A DNA stretch of 64,000 nucleotides from Mesodorylaimus sp. YZB2_4 (taxonomy: Eukaryota > Nematoda > Enoplea > Dorylaimida > Dorylaimidae). A model generated the notes under the pieces. That model saw only the letters and a program-made list of their open reading frames with translations, ran no database searches and was not told the DNA's origin. Below are positions 1-13,906 of the stretch, in pieces. Within the stretch, counting starts at the first letter, position 1, and each line of letters opens with the position of its first letter. The position numbers and the translations under genes are program-made. The stretch is from NCBI GenBank assembly GCA_030248295.1, contig JASANH010000220.1, forward strand, positions 434,001 to 498,000, in the 5' to 3' direction.

Positions 1-994
1 CAGTCCTTGATGCCGCTTCCGTTTGCGCACTTGTTGTTGGCACCTCGGCCGCCGTTTTCGAGGTACTAGATTTTGTGGTCTTCGTCTTCGTCGTCCTCGT
101 CTGTTTGGATGTCGTGGTCTTGATTGTAGTCGTTGTCGCAGCTGCAGTCGTGGTGGTTGTACTCGGCGATGTGGTGGTGGTGGTCGTCGTCGTCGTGGCC
201 GTGGTAGACGTGGTAGACGTGGTGGCCGTGGTGGCCGTGGTAGACGTGGTAGACGTGGTGGCCGTGGGGGTCGTGGTGGCCGCGGGAGACGTGGTGGCCG
301 TGGTGGCCGTGGTAGACGTGGTGGCCGTGGTGGCCGTGTCAGACGTGGCAGACGCGGTGGCCGTGGTTCCCTTGCTGATTGTTGTGGGCGTCCGCGTTTC
401 CGTTTCGGCCGTGGTCTTGGCTGTTGCACTCCAGGTGGCATTTTTGCTGGTATGCGTGACTGGAAGGGCGGGTGTCGGTGTGGCAGTCGCTGTAGCTGGT
501 GGTGACCGCTTGGCTAAAAGGATGGCAGTTGGAACGACGATTATCAGAGCTGTGATCACGGCAGCCACTGCGCCCCCGATTATGCAGTATTTCCGACGGC
601 GACGACGTTCAGCTTCTTCTTGAATCACGAGGTGCATGATGGGCGAACTGCCGATTCCCCCGTGGGTTTTGAAATACTTTCGCCATGGTTCTTGCTTGCT
701 ACTTTTAGTTCGGTCTCGGTTCTCCTTTCTCGGCGACGGGACGTGCTTAGGCAGAAGCACCGTAGTCTCGTTTCCTGTGTACAGGCTGGCCGGTAGAGCC
801 GCCAAGTCGACTTGGAGTTTGGGAACCTGGTACGAACGTGGCAAGGCCATGCTCGATTCCGATTCCGCTGACGATTCCACCGCCGAGTGGTGAGACGCTG
901 TCGGACGAACCGATTTGCTTGTTGCCGCCGGTGCCATCGAGCGAGTACCAGTAGCTGATGGCGACATGACGAGTCGCGATGCTTTGGACGCCAT
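1..994 (-). CDS. Type II membrane protein with mucin-like stalk (partial)
   Basis: The start ATG (992-994) has a good context, and one frame stays open for 331 codons to the left edge, so the C-terminus is missing. Residues 1-120 are Ser/Lys-rich and probably cytosolic. They carry the motif L-P-R-S-Y-Q-V-P-K-L-Q-V-D-L at 51-64, also found in the gene at 21348. A run of basic residues (ERRRRRK) precedes one hydrophobic segment at about 140-160. After it the chain is almost all Thr, Ser, Ala and Pro, as in an O-glycosylated mucin stalk, and this part is encoded by a tandem repeat. By the positive-inside rule the basic N-terminus is cytosolic and the Thr-rich part outside. No enzymatic domain is seen. 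The function is unknown; it could be a surface-coat or cuticle-associated mucin. Confidence 0.75.
   Translation of the reverse strand, partial: MASKASRLVMSPSATGTRSMAPAATSKSVRPTASHHSAVESSAESESSMALPRSYQVPKLQVDLAALPASLYTGNETTVLLPKHVPSPRKENRDRTKSSKQEPWRKYFKTHGGIGSSPIMHLVIQEEAERRRRRKYCIIGGAVAAVITALIIVVPTAILLAKRSPPATATATPTPALPVTHTSKNATWSATAKTTAETETRTPTTISKGTTATASATSDTATTATTSTTATTATTSPAATTTPTATTSTTSTTATTATTSTTSTTATTTTTTTTTSPSTTTTTAAATTTTIKTTTSKQTRTTKTKTTKSSTSKTAAEVPTTSAQTEAASRT
165..365. repeat. Thr-codon tandem repeat (minisatellite)
   Basis: Degenerate 6-, 9- and 18-base units built from GTGGTAGAC and GTGGCCGTG words are repeated head to tail. On the minus strand they keep one open frame, reading ACC/ACG Thr codons with interspersed Ala and Ser. 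The repeat encodes the mucin stalk of the gene that contains it and is likely to vary in length between individuals. Confidence 0.85.
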
Positions 995-2889
995 CTTTCC
1001 CGATTTCCGATTTCGCTTCTCACAACACCGACACCTAACCTGTCGCCGAGAACGTCGACCATGCACTGAACGAGCACACAGTGCGGGTGTACAGAACAGT
1101 GGCAGGCAAAAATGTAAAGTGTAGGTCGGTGTACAGTATATCAGCAACCATGATCTTTCGACGATTATTGGTCCAGTCCCACAGTGGCCCTATTGATGCA
1201 GTTTACAGTTTACTTTCGCTGCAGTTGTACATTTGCACGAATACACTGTTAAATAGGGGGAGGCGCTGATTCGCCTCTCGTCATAACAAACTCTAGAAAA
1301 TCCTCGCGCGGGCCTCATGCGCGACAACTCGTATGGGCATTCGATTCTACAGTATATGCAGCTGAGAGCATCACCTTCCAAGGATTTCATGCTGATGTTT
1401 CAACCACGCAGCAGGCGGGAAGATTTGATCGGCTTCTGGGTATTTTTCGAGGCGTGAAAGCTCCGCGAGTTAATTACTTCTTACTGCAATAGTATAAGAC
1501 CTCGTGTCTCGTAGATAAGTGTATTACTCTACCGCACCGAGCACGCACAGGCGTGAGACTGACAAAGGTAACAACACGAGGTTATCAGTGCAACATCACG
1601 GACAAAGACGAAAACAAGGAACTGGTGGGCATGACCTGCACCTGATATAGATAGGCCTGAATGGGCAAAGGTAGCAGTGGCGCACACGACGTGATTATCA
1701 TGGTGCATAAACTAAGTTAGATCTTATCTTCCCCTTGCGATAGGGATTCATCGTCAGTAGTAGTCGTTTTATTGTTGTTGTAGAGATAAAGTATGACTGA
1801 ATCTAGCGACTTCCCAGTGGGGCAGGCAATCTTCTCAGTCGTTAGCCTGCTTCCTCCGAGAAGGCTGTTTCTGGAATTCGCTTTTTTATTTTATGTTACT
1901 GCGCTGTAAATATTCTCCTCCTACCTGAATGAGGAGTCACTGAGGGTCGGTAACCTAACGATATGCCGTACCACTCATTTATTAGCCCAGGTATAGCATT
2001 TCAGAGAGGTCCGACCCGAGGGCCATCAGTGAAAGGGCGTACTCTATATGATTTCGGGCAGGTCTGGCCGGCGTGGATGCTCCTTGGGTCTCAAGACTGG
2101 CATATACATACATGAAGAGTAGGCCCTAATAATAGGCACTTTTTTATGACAAGGAAGGGCAAAGTTATGAAGGCAAAATCATAGTGAGTGTTCCAAACGT
2201 AGCTGTATGACATACTGCTGGCCCATATTTCACAAACGAGTTCTACCCCAGGCAACTATGTATAGAGCGATCAGGCTCTCTTGAGATATTCGGATCAAAT
2301 AAAGCAAAGCAGCTAACAAGTAGCATTATTTTTTATTTCATTCGTTCAAAATTTACTGTCTTTATCTTTCTTGCCTGATATGTACCGTAGGTTTCGGAAA
2401 ATGGGAACAGGCTGGCAATAGTACACAAATCGGACAAAACGAAAGAAGTGGTTTGCACCCGAAACCATAGGGGAACCTCAAAGATATCTAAAAGCAAGAG
2501 ATGAAGTAAACTTTTTCGTTTTGGTTTGATACTTGAGTAGATGGTAAGATTTTCGATATTCGATATCGTAGCGCGCGCTTCCATAATTCTGGGTCCATAA
2601 TGGCCATGGGTGTATCATCTGTTTGAATCAATGCTTTTGTTTCACCTGAGTGATCTACTTGTGGGGAGCTGCCTATTTTCCATACGTGTTCATGCATGCT
2701 TATTTCCTGCACTTATGTACTGTACATATATTAGCAAAGTGACTAGGCCTATGCCCGCACAGCTTGTGTAGCCATATAGGGCACCTAATAGCCAACTACA
2801 TACAGCACAAGACAAGTATATTATTTTAAGCACTACCACGGCTCCAAAGGAACGTCAATTCTAATGAAATATGCGGCACATAATCCCTT
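995..2889. other. Intergenic, no gene seen
   Basis: About 1.9 kb holding only short, compositionally random open frames. A TTTATT stretch near 2333 could serve as a minus-strand polyadenylation signal for the BPI-like gene, but it is about 550 bases past that stop. Nothing else is supported. Confidence 0.5.
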
Positions 2890-4644
2890 CTACCATCCGC
2901 TAGATTCGGTCGTAGTGGAAGCAGCGGCAGCGGCAAGACGTTGCCTCTCCAAACTCCTCAGTAGCCTGGTCAAAAAGCCATCCATATCGTATAACAAATC
3001 CGTACCGACAGAGACGAAACCATCGTGAAAAGAAATGGCCGTGTTGTTGAAACTCAGGCCGCATACCTCTGGTAAGGGTATGCCTTTGACTCCGATAGCT
3101 TCGTGTACTGGTGCATGCAGTTTAGGCCAAACCTTTTTCTGTATCAGCTCTTCCAACGAGTCGGCTAATGTAGCAGCCACTAAGCCAGCCAGACCACTGC
3201 TTGATACTTGAACGCGTGGTTTTCCCATGGTCAGATTACCATAGATGATATTGTTGGTGACACGGAAGGACAGATCGGCCGTTATTTCAGCAGTGCCAGT
3301 GATGACGTTGAATTTGTGGAAGAAACCATGCGCTGTTACCTTAACCCATCCTTTGCCATGGATCTGCACACCTTTGGTGGTCATTCGAATTTTAGGCGCT
3401 TCTGTGGGAGCAGCTAAAATTTTCAAATGACAGTTCCAGCAGAGCAGTCGAATCGGCGTTCGAATGCGGGCTGGCAAGGCTTGCATTTCTAATTTCTCCT
3501 CGACGTTGGCCAAATTGTTCTTATGGACTTGATAGAGGAAGGTGTCGGGCACGTGTTCCGTGACTGCAAACTTCAACATTTCGCGTGCCTTTGGGAAGGA
3601 TATTTGCTTGTAGGGTATGGGGGCGGGGATGTTATTGTAATAGAAATCGCCTTTCAAGGGCAACACGACCCGATTGTTGTCGAACACCGTTTCGTCGTGT
3701 AGTCTGATGTCCACTGAAAAGCCTTTTACTTTCTCCAATAACTTATCCGCAATTGCACTGCCCGTTTTGGGAATGCTGATCTCGGGTGGGCCTGAAACGA
3801 AGGCAGTCTAGTTGGGATTGATATAAAATCTCTATGGCTTACCAGTGGCCGTAGTATCGACAGTCATATTTGGACACATTACATCGGGGTCGAACAACCA
3901 AGGTCCTGACCATGGATCGATAAAGAGAATTTCGAATACTTCTGTGGCATTTCTGGCTGATGAGCACATGACGTCGCCAAGTTGCGTGCTAACGAACGAT
4001 TCGATTGTGCCTCGAAAACTGTTCAACATAGAACCAGCAAAACTGTCCGTGTCCGAAAAGGCGATACGGAACGATCCCATCTTGGCGTCGCAGTAAGGAA
4101 TATCGAAGGTGGGATGACCCATCGGGCCTCGCTGAATATTCAGTAAGAGTTTGATAACCAAGTTTTGTGCAGATGCCCGCACGGTGCCCTCGCTCGTGAA
4201 CCATCCACTGTCCATTTGGTAGTTACCCGAGATTTCCAGTTTAGGAAGCAGGATTTTGGTTCCGATTCCTGTTCGATGAAGGAACTTGATAAAAATTTGA
4301 GGCTCATCGAAATCTTTGACTCGAATATTGGTGGCAGAGAAACTGCCGTCCTCCGCATGGTTATCTGGAAACTGTACTCCTGTCAGCAAGCGTGTGAAGG
4401 CGAGTTTGGCCAACGAGGCCACGTAATCTAATCCTTCCTGGGTCCATTGAATCAGGATTCCCCCAACTGGTGACGGATTGGGTCTGCCATCGTCGTCTGA
4501 TACGTTGAATATTGACCAATCATTACGAAATTGCTCAACGTCAATTGTCGCCGCGCCTTGACCAAATACTGGACCACAATTGTTCATAAACAATAGGAAT
4601 AAGGACAAACCTAACGGCCAGCCTAATCTGAACCCCATTTTCAC
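2890..4644 (-). CDS. BPI/LBP-like lipid-binding secreted protein
   Basis: Two coding exons (4644-3843 and 3791-2890) flank a 51-nt intron with GTAAGC and TTTCAG ends; phase 1 joins cleanly to give about 567 aa. The N-terminus is a signal peptide (hydrophobic run, then F-G-Q-G-A-A-T-I-D). The body resembles the tandem BPI folds of the LBP/BPI/CETP family: an N-terminal half with 'GILIQWTQEGLDYVASLAKL' and a C-terminal half with 'GLAGLVAATLADSLEELI' and 'KGIPLPEVCGLSFNN'. The short conserved cysteine set and hydrophobic periodicity fit the fold. Family members bind lipopolysaccharide or other lipids in the extracellular space. Nematodes carry several such proteins, whose ligands are mostly unknown. 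The family assignment comes from sequence pattern only. Confidence 0.75.
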
Positions 4645-5498
4645 TATGGTTAGCCTCTCTCTTCCGACGAAGCCTTTTGTCTGTTTTGCAAAACGGAGCC
4701 TGGCTGGTAGGCGGACATCGTGATTTATGCACCTGATTATGAAGGTAAAAGCCAGAAATCAGGCGCACGTGCTGGTGTCAGTCAGGTAGAGCTGGTGGCC
4801 AAGTGGGAGTTTTGCGTCAACAGGCCTTGATTAGCGTCCGACTGGCGCCAGAATTGAGTTCTCGGATTGAAGCGGAAAAGCTTACAGCTCGGATGGGACA
4901 AGCGTGAAGAATAAACGGCGGTCGCATTGTCCTTATTATTAGCATGGGCACACTTGCAATAGAAGGGTGGGCTTCAAGCTAACCATAAGAGTGTCATTCT
5001 ACCAGTCCGGTCTCTAAAAAGATCATTCTGCAATCGGAAAGTGATTTTGCAGACGAAGGTGCCATATCAGAAGGTTTTATGTCCATGTTTTACTCCAGTG
5101 CCAAGTCCGCTCGAATGATGGGGGATACAGTGCAGGATACCGTCCTGAGCCAAAACAAGACTGAAAGTGAAGATGAAAAAACGTCCATCGGCCATCTTCC
5201 ATATGAAAACCAGGTTCTTGCCTCGGTTCGGAGGGAAAGTGCACTGTGCAATCAAAGATCACATTGCAGGCTACCAATAAGCCATGAAAATATGTACGGA
5301 TACACCATGTATGTATGAACAGCATGTATGTACAGTTACTCCAACAAAGGAGTAACTGTAAATACTGTACATGCTGTATGTACCTGCACTTGATGTTCTC
5401 TTTGTGATCGCATGCGTTTTCACCAACACATGACTTATAGAGATACACATTCTTTCGGACTGCATAGGATCCATCGTCTCGTCATCAAATCACAGGTC
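4645..5498. other. Intergenic with one long hairpin
   Basis: No coding exon is visible. The stretch contains an imperfect inverted repeat (5319-5377), listed separately. It also has a 29-base word starting at 4979 that recurs near 48427. Confidence 0.5.
5319..5377. repeat. Inverted repeat, hairpin of about 22 bp
   Basis: The inner arms 5331-5342 and 5349-5360 are perfectly complementary over 12 bp around the loop AACAAA. After a small asymmetric bulge, outer arms ACAGCATGTA (5319-5328) and TACATGCTGT (5368-5377) pair over 10 bp more. The folded RNA would be about 59 nt, close to a pre-miRNA hairpin. It could equally be a small foldback element. Confidence 0.8.
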
Positions 5499-7366
5499 TC
5501 ATCGTTCACCGAATAGCTTCCACGCTTTCTCGCGGTCGTCCTTCTCTTCCTTGCATTCTTCTAACGAGAGCAGTGTGTGGTCCCTGTTCCTGGCCAGCAT
5601 GCAGTTTCCTTGAAAGCAGAACGAGCCAGGTTTCAAGCAGGCTGCTCCATTCGGCATCCATCGATATGTGCGACCCAAATCAGGCGAATTGCAAAGGACC
5701 ACACAGCCGTTCGACTCCAAGCCCAGGTATTGATCGATATCATCGCACATATTCGGAGCGTAGTTTTGAGTGAATGATAATGAGCTGATTGGTTCACTGG
5801 TCGACGTGCAATTTCGGCAGTTCCACAGCTGTACTGGCAGACCTAAAAATGTTGAACTGAATCATCGGGAGCCAAACGACATAGCTCGGACTTACCAGGG
5901 CATATGTCGCCCGAGAAGGCCGGGTTCAATTCGCAAGCAAGATGCTGCAACCACACGATGGCAGCCGTCACATTGTCACCAGGACACACTGTTGAATTGG
6001 CCTCCATGCACTGACGACGATTGATCGGCTGGCCACCATCGAAGACGGTTCGCATGGTGATGTTAAATCGGTTTGATCTCTCGACCCAACACTCGTTTGG
6101 AATGTCACAACTGTCCACCCAAACACCGCGATAGTGCTCGATGTTGTACACACCTCCGACCCCATCATACCTGTGGTCGCAACGATTCTCGATGCAGACG
6201 TGGGCCTTCTGCAGACGATCGGAAGGAGACTGCAGGCAAAAGATCTGATCGGTTGTCCATTCGTCATTGAACGATTCACTCTCATCGGCTGGATTAAAAA
6301 AAGGGTCGTCCATGCTCTGCACCAAGTTGTAGGTGGTAATTCGACAGCCTCCTCTCCCACATGCGCTGCTATTTTGGTCTGGGGCGGCTGATCCATAGAC
6401 GCAGCTGGCTGGTCGTGATTTCCTCAGGTTCATGCACCTGGCATCTCGGAAATGTTTCGGCTTTTCGTGCGTGACTTTGAGAGCGAACGGTGTTGGCGAA
6501 GGCGTCACTGGCGCTGATTCCATTTGCAAACCGAAAAAGAGGCCGACCCCGACGATTCCTCCCACGATAAGCGCCACGAGCATGGCGGCGCACACGTACA
6601 CGGACATTCGAAAAAGCTTGTCGATTTTTCTCGTCAGGGCTGCCGACTGTTTCTTGCGCCTTCTCCGGCTGTCCGACGAAGAATTGTGAGAGCCAGTGCT
6701 TCGAACGGACGATTTCTCACTGCTGGAGCCACCTGCTCTTTTCTTGACCACCGTTTGCTGAGGAATATGCACGTTCGCTTTGCCGGCGACCACATGGGCC
6801 ACTTTACCTGAGGCCTCCGTATCTGGCCCCTGCACCATCTCGTAGACCGGTCGATTGGTAGCGACACCCTTGACAATGCGTGCCGTTTGCGCCTGTACCG
6901 ACTTCACCGACTTCACCGACTTCACTGACTTCGTGGACTTTGATTCTTCGGGGAGGACTTCATATGTTCCCCGATTTATAGCTGGAGGTGGACGAGTCTG
7001 ACTAGCCATTTTGCGGTCGCACACACTTGCTGCATTGTCTCGCTTGGTCGCCTGGACGAAGACAGAAGCGGGTTTCACAGACGTTTTCGCTGTTGTCAAT
7101 TTTGTCACGCCGAGAGAAATTCTAGCGGTTTGAAGTTCTGGGATTGTGTGCTTGACTGTGACTTCGGTCGGCGATGATGGACGTTTTGGTGACGTTTCTC
7201 GGACGGTCTGTTTGATTGTGACTGTCGTCGACGATGACTGACCTTGTGGTGACCCTTGGACCGGTTTCTTGACTGTGAACCACAACGTTGAAGGCAGGCC
7301 CTTTGGCATTTGGGAGCGAGATCTAGAGCTTTCGGATTTGCTACCATGAGACTTATGTTTGGCCAT
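5499..7366 (-). CDS. Type II membrane protein, Cys-rich ADAM-like ectodomain
   Basis: Exon 1 is 7366-5896 and exon 2 is 5842-5499, with a GTAAGT/TTTTTAG intron, giving 604 aa. I chose the ATG at 7366 for its Kozak context (gaccATGg); an upstream in-frame ATG at 7489 exists. Residues 1-250 are basic, Ser/Thr-rich and disordered. They include two copies of a T-x-V-T-(I/V)-K-x-T-(V/I)-x-E unit (48-57 and 68-77) and a VKS run (148-156). A membrane segment lies at about 255-280, preceded by RRRRKK. The ectodomain has roughly 20 cysteines and several N-x-S/T sites. Its end, with N-G-A-A-C then G-S-F-C-F-Q-G-N-C, resembles the cysteine-rich module after the disintegrin region in ADAM/ADAMTS proteins. 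No zinc protease motif (HExxH) is present. It may be an adhesion-type surface protein; function unknown. Confidence 0.72.
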
Positions 7367-8088
7367 GGTCGAAACAGAAGCAACCACACCCAGCGTGTCA
7401 GCCGACAGGAGTAATATGCTCACTCCAGAAGTTCGCGGGGCACGAAGGGGTGCAAGAGTGTACAGTGTACAGTGCAGGCCCCACACCATATTGCGTGCAT
7501 GTATCTCACTTGGCCCTGATCTTCCCGCAGCCCAGTGCGAGCTTCCTCGAGTACTTATGGTCTAAGATCTGTTCTTATCACAGGGTCGTATCTCGAGAAT
7601 CTAGGGTCGAGGTCTTTGGCCACGACGCCAAGATGGCATCCGTCTCGTGGCCTTGTGGTTGGGCGCCTCTGCCTGTACCTCTGTAATAGGGATCATGCAA
7701 AGCAGAAACTCCGATGTTAAAAGTTGGATGACAACTGTTGATAAAACTGATCGTGAAAGTGGCGAGCGCAAGGGAGGCACCCGAGTCTGGCTGTCTAGAT
7801 TATTGGGTTTTGACTGATGGATTTTTGAACTTCGCGCGCCTTATGTATATATACGTTTGACCTACGCATCAATCTAGGCAAGATGTGCGAGCACGAGATT
7901 CGCACGCCTTTTGCTTTTGCAATGAATAAAATCCATGTGCGAAAAGCGGAGCGGAAAGGGAAGCATTGGAAGTTCTTTGCACGAGGGAAAGGAAGTGCTT
8001 ATTTATTCCGTCAACATTAATGAATACTTCGTAAACTGCCTTGGTTTTAACTGGCGGGAATCGTGCAGCGTTACTTCCCAATGTAGCC
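7367..8088. other. Divergent intergenic region
   Basis: This separates the minus-strand membrane-protein gene from the plus-strand SHP2 gene and should hold both promoters. An AT stretch (tatgtatatata) near 7843-7854 is a possible TATA element for the plus-strand gene. The word GTACAGTGTACAGT occurs near 7459. No coding exon is seen. Confidence 0.4.
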
Positions 8089-10867
<2,779 letters not shown>

Positions 10868-11322
10868 GGGTTGGAGAGCTCTAGGTGCGTACTCCGCCTG
10901 TACGCCTCGGAGTCTTTTGTGCACATGCCAAGCAATTAGTGTCATGTTTATTTTGACGTGTGTCCGACTCTGTTTAGAGTGTACAGTAATTCACTGCGTT
11001 ATTTACAGAATCAACTGTTTTAGCATTTTTTTCTCATCACTGCAATCAGAATGAATTCATGTTTAGATTTGAAAGTAGGTTCGCAAAATTGTAATAAAAG
11101 TTTTGAAAACATAATCTTGAGGCTCTTTAGAACTTTGTTTACAGTGACGTAGGCAGTCTTAAAATTGACGCTACTAACATTCTGAAAAACAGGCTGCATG
11201 AGTATGCAATAAAGACATAAAGAGACATAATTTGTACACGCAACGAAATAGCCTTTGATTGCTACGAGGTTGACCACCATTTGAGAAATCACAGATGTCC
11301 TGCCGATGAGACGAAAGAGTGG
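10868..11322. other. 3' region of SHP2 gene and intergenic spacer
   Basis: This is the presumed 3' UTR of the phosphatase gene followed by AT-rich spacer leading to the 3' end of the convergent minus-strand gene. No coding exon is seen. Confidence 0.5.
11093..11098 (+). promoter_or_regulatory. Polyadenylation signal AATAAA
   Basis: A canonical hexamer lies 226 bases after the SHP2-type stop codon in AT-rich sequence. It is the first AATAAA downstream on the plus strand. Confidence 0.55.
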
Positions 11323-11904
11323 TCAGTCTTGCTTTGGAGGTGAAATCAGAGATAGTAAAGCCACTGGTTTGTCCAATTTGGACAGCATGCTGTACCAATC
11401 GGCCAGTTTCTGCTCACGACTTCGACTATCGACAGGCAAACGGCGACGTATGTGGTCCATTTCAAGTTGACGCTTGTCTAAGATCTTTTGTAGAAATTGA
11501 GGCGGAGCATAATTGCAATATTCGGTGGCTGATGTGCGTCGACTTTTTTCTTTTCGATTCGGTGATTTCAGTGAAGAGCTCGACTTTTCTTGATGTTCTT
11601 CCTCCTCTTCACTTACAAGTTCACCGATATCTTCATCGCTTTCAAACATTTCTTCACGTTCAGAATCGTCGGCACTTTCGTCCCCTTCTTCTTGCCTGGA
11701 AAAATGATGAGAGCCCTCGCCTGCACGGAGATCAGACGGCCATTCCGAATTCGATTCGCGATGGTCACGCTTTGTAGAACCGACGGGATCTTCATACTCG
11801 AAATCGCCAGTGCTAAGAATCTTACCGAATTCCTTGATCGCTTTTCGCTTCTTCCTTGCCGGCAGTCCCGCTTCTCTTTCATTTTCGGAATCGCTGGATG
11901 CCAT
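11323..11904 (-). CDS. Acidic, basic-patched hypothetical protein
   Basis: A 193-codon open frame starts at an ATG (11902-11904) followed by A-S-S-D-S-E-N-E. The N-terminus has a nuclear-localisation-like patch (ARKKRKAIKEFGK). Then come long Glu/Asp/Ser runs (about 78-110) and a more hydrophobic C-terminus with 'APPQFLQKILDKRQLEMDHI' and 'LADWYSMLSKLDKP'. The composition suggests a nuclear or nucleolar protein; I do not recognise the family. A stretch starting GTATGAAG and ending TTTTTCCAG inside the frame could be a retained, frame-preserving intron of about 100 nt. The gene is divergent from GLOD4, with 279 bases between the two starts. Confidence 0.6.
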   Translation of the reverse strand: MASSDSENEREAGLPARKKRKAIKEFGKILSTGDFEYEDPVGSTKRDHRESNSEWPSDLRAGEGSHHFSRQEEGDESADDSEREEMFESDEDIGELVSEEEEEHQEKSSSSLKSPNRKEKSRRTSATEYCNYAPPQFLQKILDKRQLEMDHIRRRLPVDSRSREQKLADWYSMLSKLDKPVALLSLISPPKQD

Positions 11905-12183
11905 TTGCCAAATACTATTATTTATGGAAATGACTCAATTCAGAACTTGTACGTGGGAGATAAGCAACCTTCTCTTCTCCCTGCCATGTTACTTGTTTTG
12001 TTTACGGCGGAATCGGCAGGTCCCCTAGCAGCCGAGATATGCTTGTCATAAGCAGTTCCAGATCCGTCTGCAATTTGGCGGGAAATCTGGTTTGAAAATT
12101 TGCATAATCCTGCAAAAAAAGTCCTAGTTTCGCTTTGCTGTGCCGTTTCATAGAACTCTTGGAAAAGAGAAGGCAAAGAAATC

Positions 12184-13906
12184 ATGGCCACGAATCGTCG
12201 ATCGTTGCATTGGGTATTGAAGATCGGAAATCGAACTGAAACGTTGGCTTTCTTTCGTGATTTGCTGGGAATGAAGGTAAGTGGGCCCCTTTCCTGGCCT
12301 CTTTGAAAGGTTAGGTTGCAACTGCTCGATCTATAGGCTGCAGATAGTTCTCCCAAGGTTCACACATACTTTCAAACAAATCTCTAATAGGTCCGAAGGT
12401 CTGTGGGGTCCGAAGGGTTTCCTGGGTGCCGTTTTGAGAACCGCTGCTGATTTCGGTAACAGTTGAGCCTGGTGTGTTTATGTGAATTGCCTCTTCAGGA
12501 GATATCGATCGAAATTGTCAGCTACCGTACAGACCCGTGTACTGTAGTGCATAAGTCCAAAAACTTAAGCAGGGGAGTTGTTTGACAGAATTGCTGGCTT
12601 CCAACCCGTCTGTATCTACTGCATTATACTGTCAGTCAATCGCCTGTTGTGAATTTAATCAGTCATAGATGGCATGGCAGGCAATCACGCCCGAACTGCT
12701 GACCGAACAGCTGACTGCCTTAGTAGAGTAGGGTTCTCTTATTAGGCCACCAGCTAGTTGCACGCGATATTCTTTTCAGGTCCTAAGACACGAAGAATTT
12801 GAGAAAGGATGTGAAGCCACCTGCAACGGGTAAGAGGTTTGGTGCGGCTTCCTTCATCCACTAATCCTACTCTTTCAGGCCCTATGACGGTCTGTGGAGT
12901 AAAACTATGATCGGATACGGACCAGAAGATAATCACTTTGTGGTTGAGCTAACGTACAATTACGGAATCGGCACTTACAAGTACACTGGAGACTTTCGTG
13001 GAATGACCATCAACTCCAAGAATGCTGTTGCAAAAGTCAAACAAAGCAAAACCAAGTTCGAAGTCATGAAATGCGACGGTGTGGATCAGCTTTTGGTTCA
13101 TTCGCCGGATGGATATCCTTTCTATTTAAATGACATTGACGTGGAATCGGGCAGAGGTATGATGACTTTGTTGAGACCCCGACTCTGCAGATGTTCATGT
13201 CCATTTTATAGATCCAGTACAGAAGGTTGCGATTGCGTCGTCGAATCTGAAGCGTTCCATTGGTTCGTACTGCAGGCTGTATTCTTCCTAGAAAGACAGG
13301 AGAACGTTCTCCTGTCTTTCTTGAGTTCTACGATTGCTTTCAGATTACTGGCACGGTATACTTGGCTTGTCGGTTTTCGAGCAAGGATCTTCATCGGCCG
13401 TGCTGGGCTATAATCAAAACCAGGTGAACGATTTTCTCTGTAAAATTATAGCGCGCCTTTGATCTCTTTGAGAGCTGGCTGCGTTTTTTAAGGCTAAACT
13501 GGAGCTTATTGATGCCGGTCATCCAATCGATCACGGCACAGCCCAAGGTCGAATCGCATTCGCCTGTCCTTCTGATCAATTGCTCGAAATCCAATCGCAA
13601 ATTCAAAGCGCAAATTTCAAAATTCTGACACCTTTTGTAACGTTGCCGACACCTGGAAAAGCAGATGTGCAAGTGAGTTTGAAAGTCAGTTTTTAGATCT
13701 GATTATTTTTCATACACTTTCGATTACTGTAGGTTGTGATTCTGGCGGACCCTGACGATTACGAGATTTGCTTCGTTGGCGATGCAGGATTTCGAGAATT
13801 GAGTCAAGTTGACGAGCGTGCTGAGCAATTGATAAACGACGCTATCAAAAACGATCATAGCGACGAGTGGTTTCGTAATTTGAGTGGCGGAAAGCCTTCC
13901 GGATAA
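12184..13906 (+). CDS. glod4: Glyoxalase domain-containing protein 4
   Basis: Seven exons: 12184-12276, 12780-12829, 12879-13156, 13212-13262, 13344-13423, 13493-13672, 13733-13906, giving 301 aa, the usual length for GLOD4. Diagnostic stretches are 'NGPYDGLWSKTMIGYGPED', 'ELTYNYGIGTYKY', 'GRIAFACPSDQ', 'TPGKADVQVVILADPD' and 'EICFVGDAGFRELSQVDERA'. Two vicinal-oxygen-chelate modules are arranged in tandem. The family is conserved across animals and found in mitochondria, but its substrate is not firmly known. Most introns are short; intron 1 is about 500 nt. The fourth intron (13263-13343) carries a perfect 30-bp palindrome, listed separately. Confidence 0.95.
13291..13320. repeat. Perfect 30-bp palindrome in a GLOD4 intron
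   Basis: The 15 bases at 13291-13305 (GAAAGACAGGAGAAC) are the exact reverse complement of 13306-13320, with no spacer. The palindrome lies inside an 81-nt intron, so it would form a 15-bp stem in the pre-mRNA. Confidence 0.95.

Noticed and set aside
75..623. Plus-strand Val-rich frame and the overlapping Arg/Gly-rich frame across the repeat
   Set aside because: Both are antisense shadows of the Thr-rich minus-strand mucin stalk.
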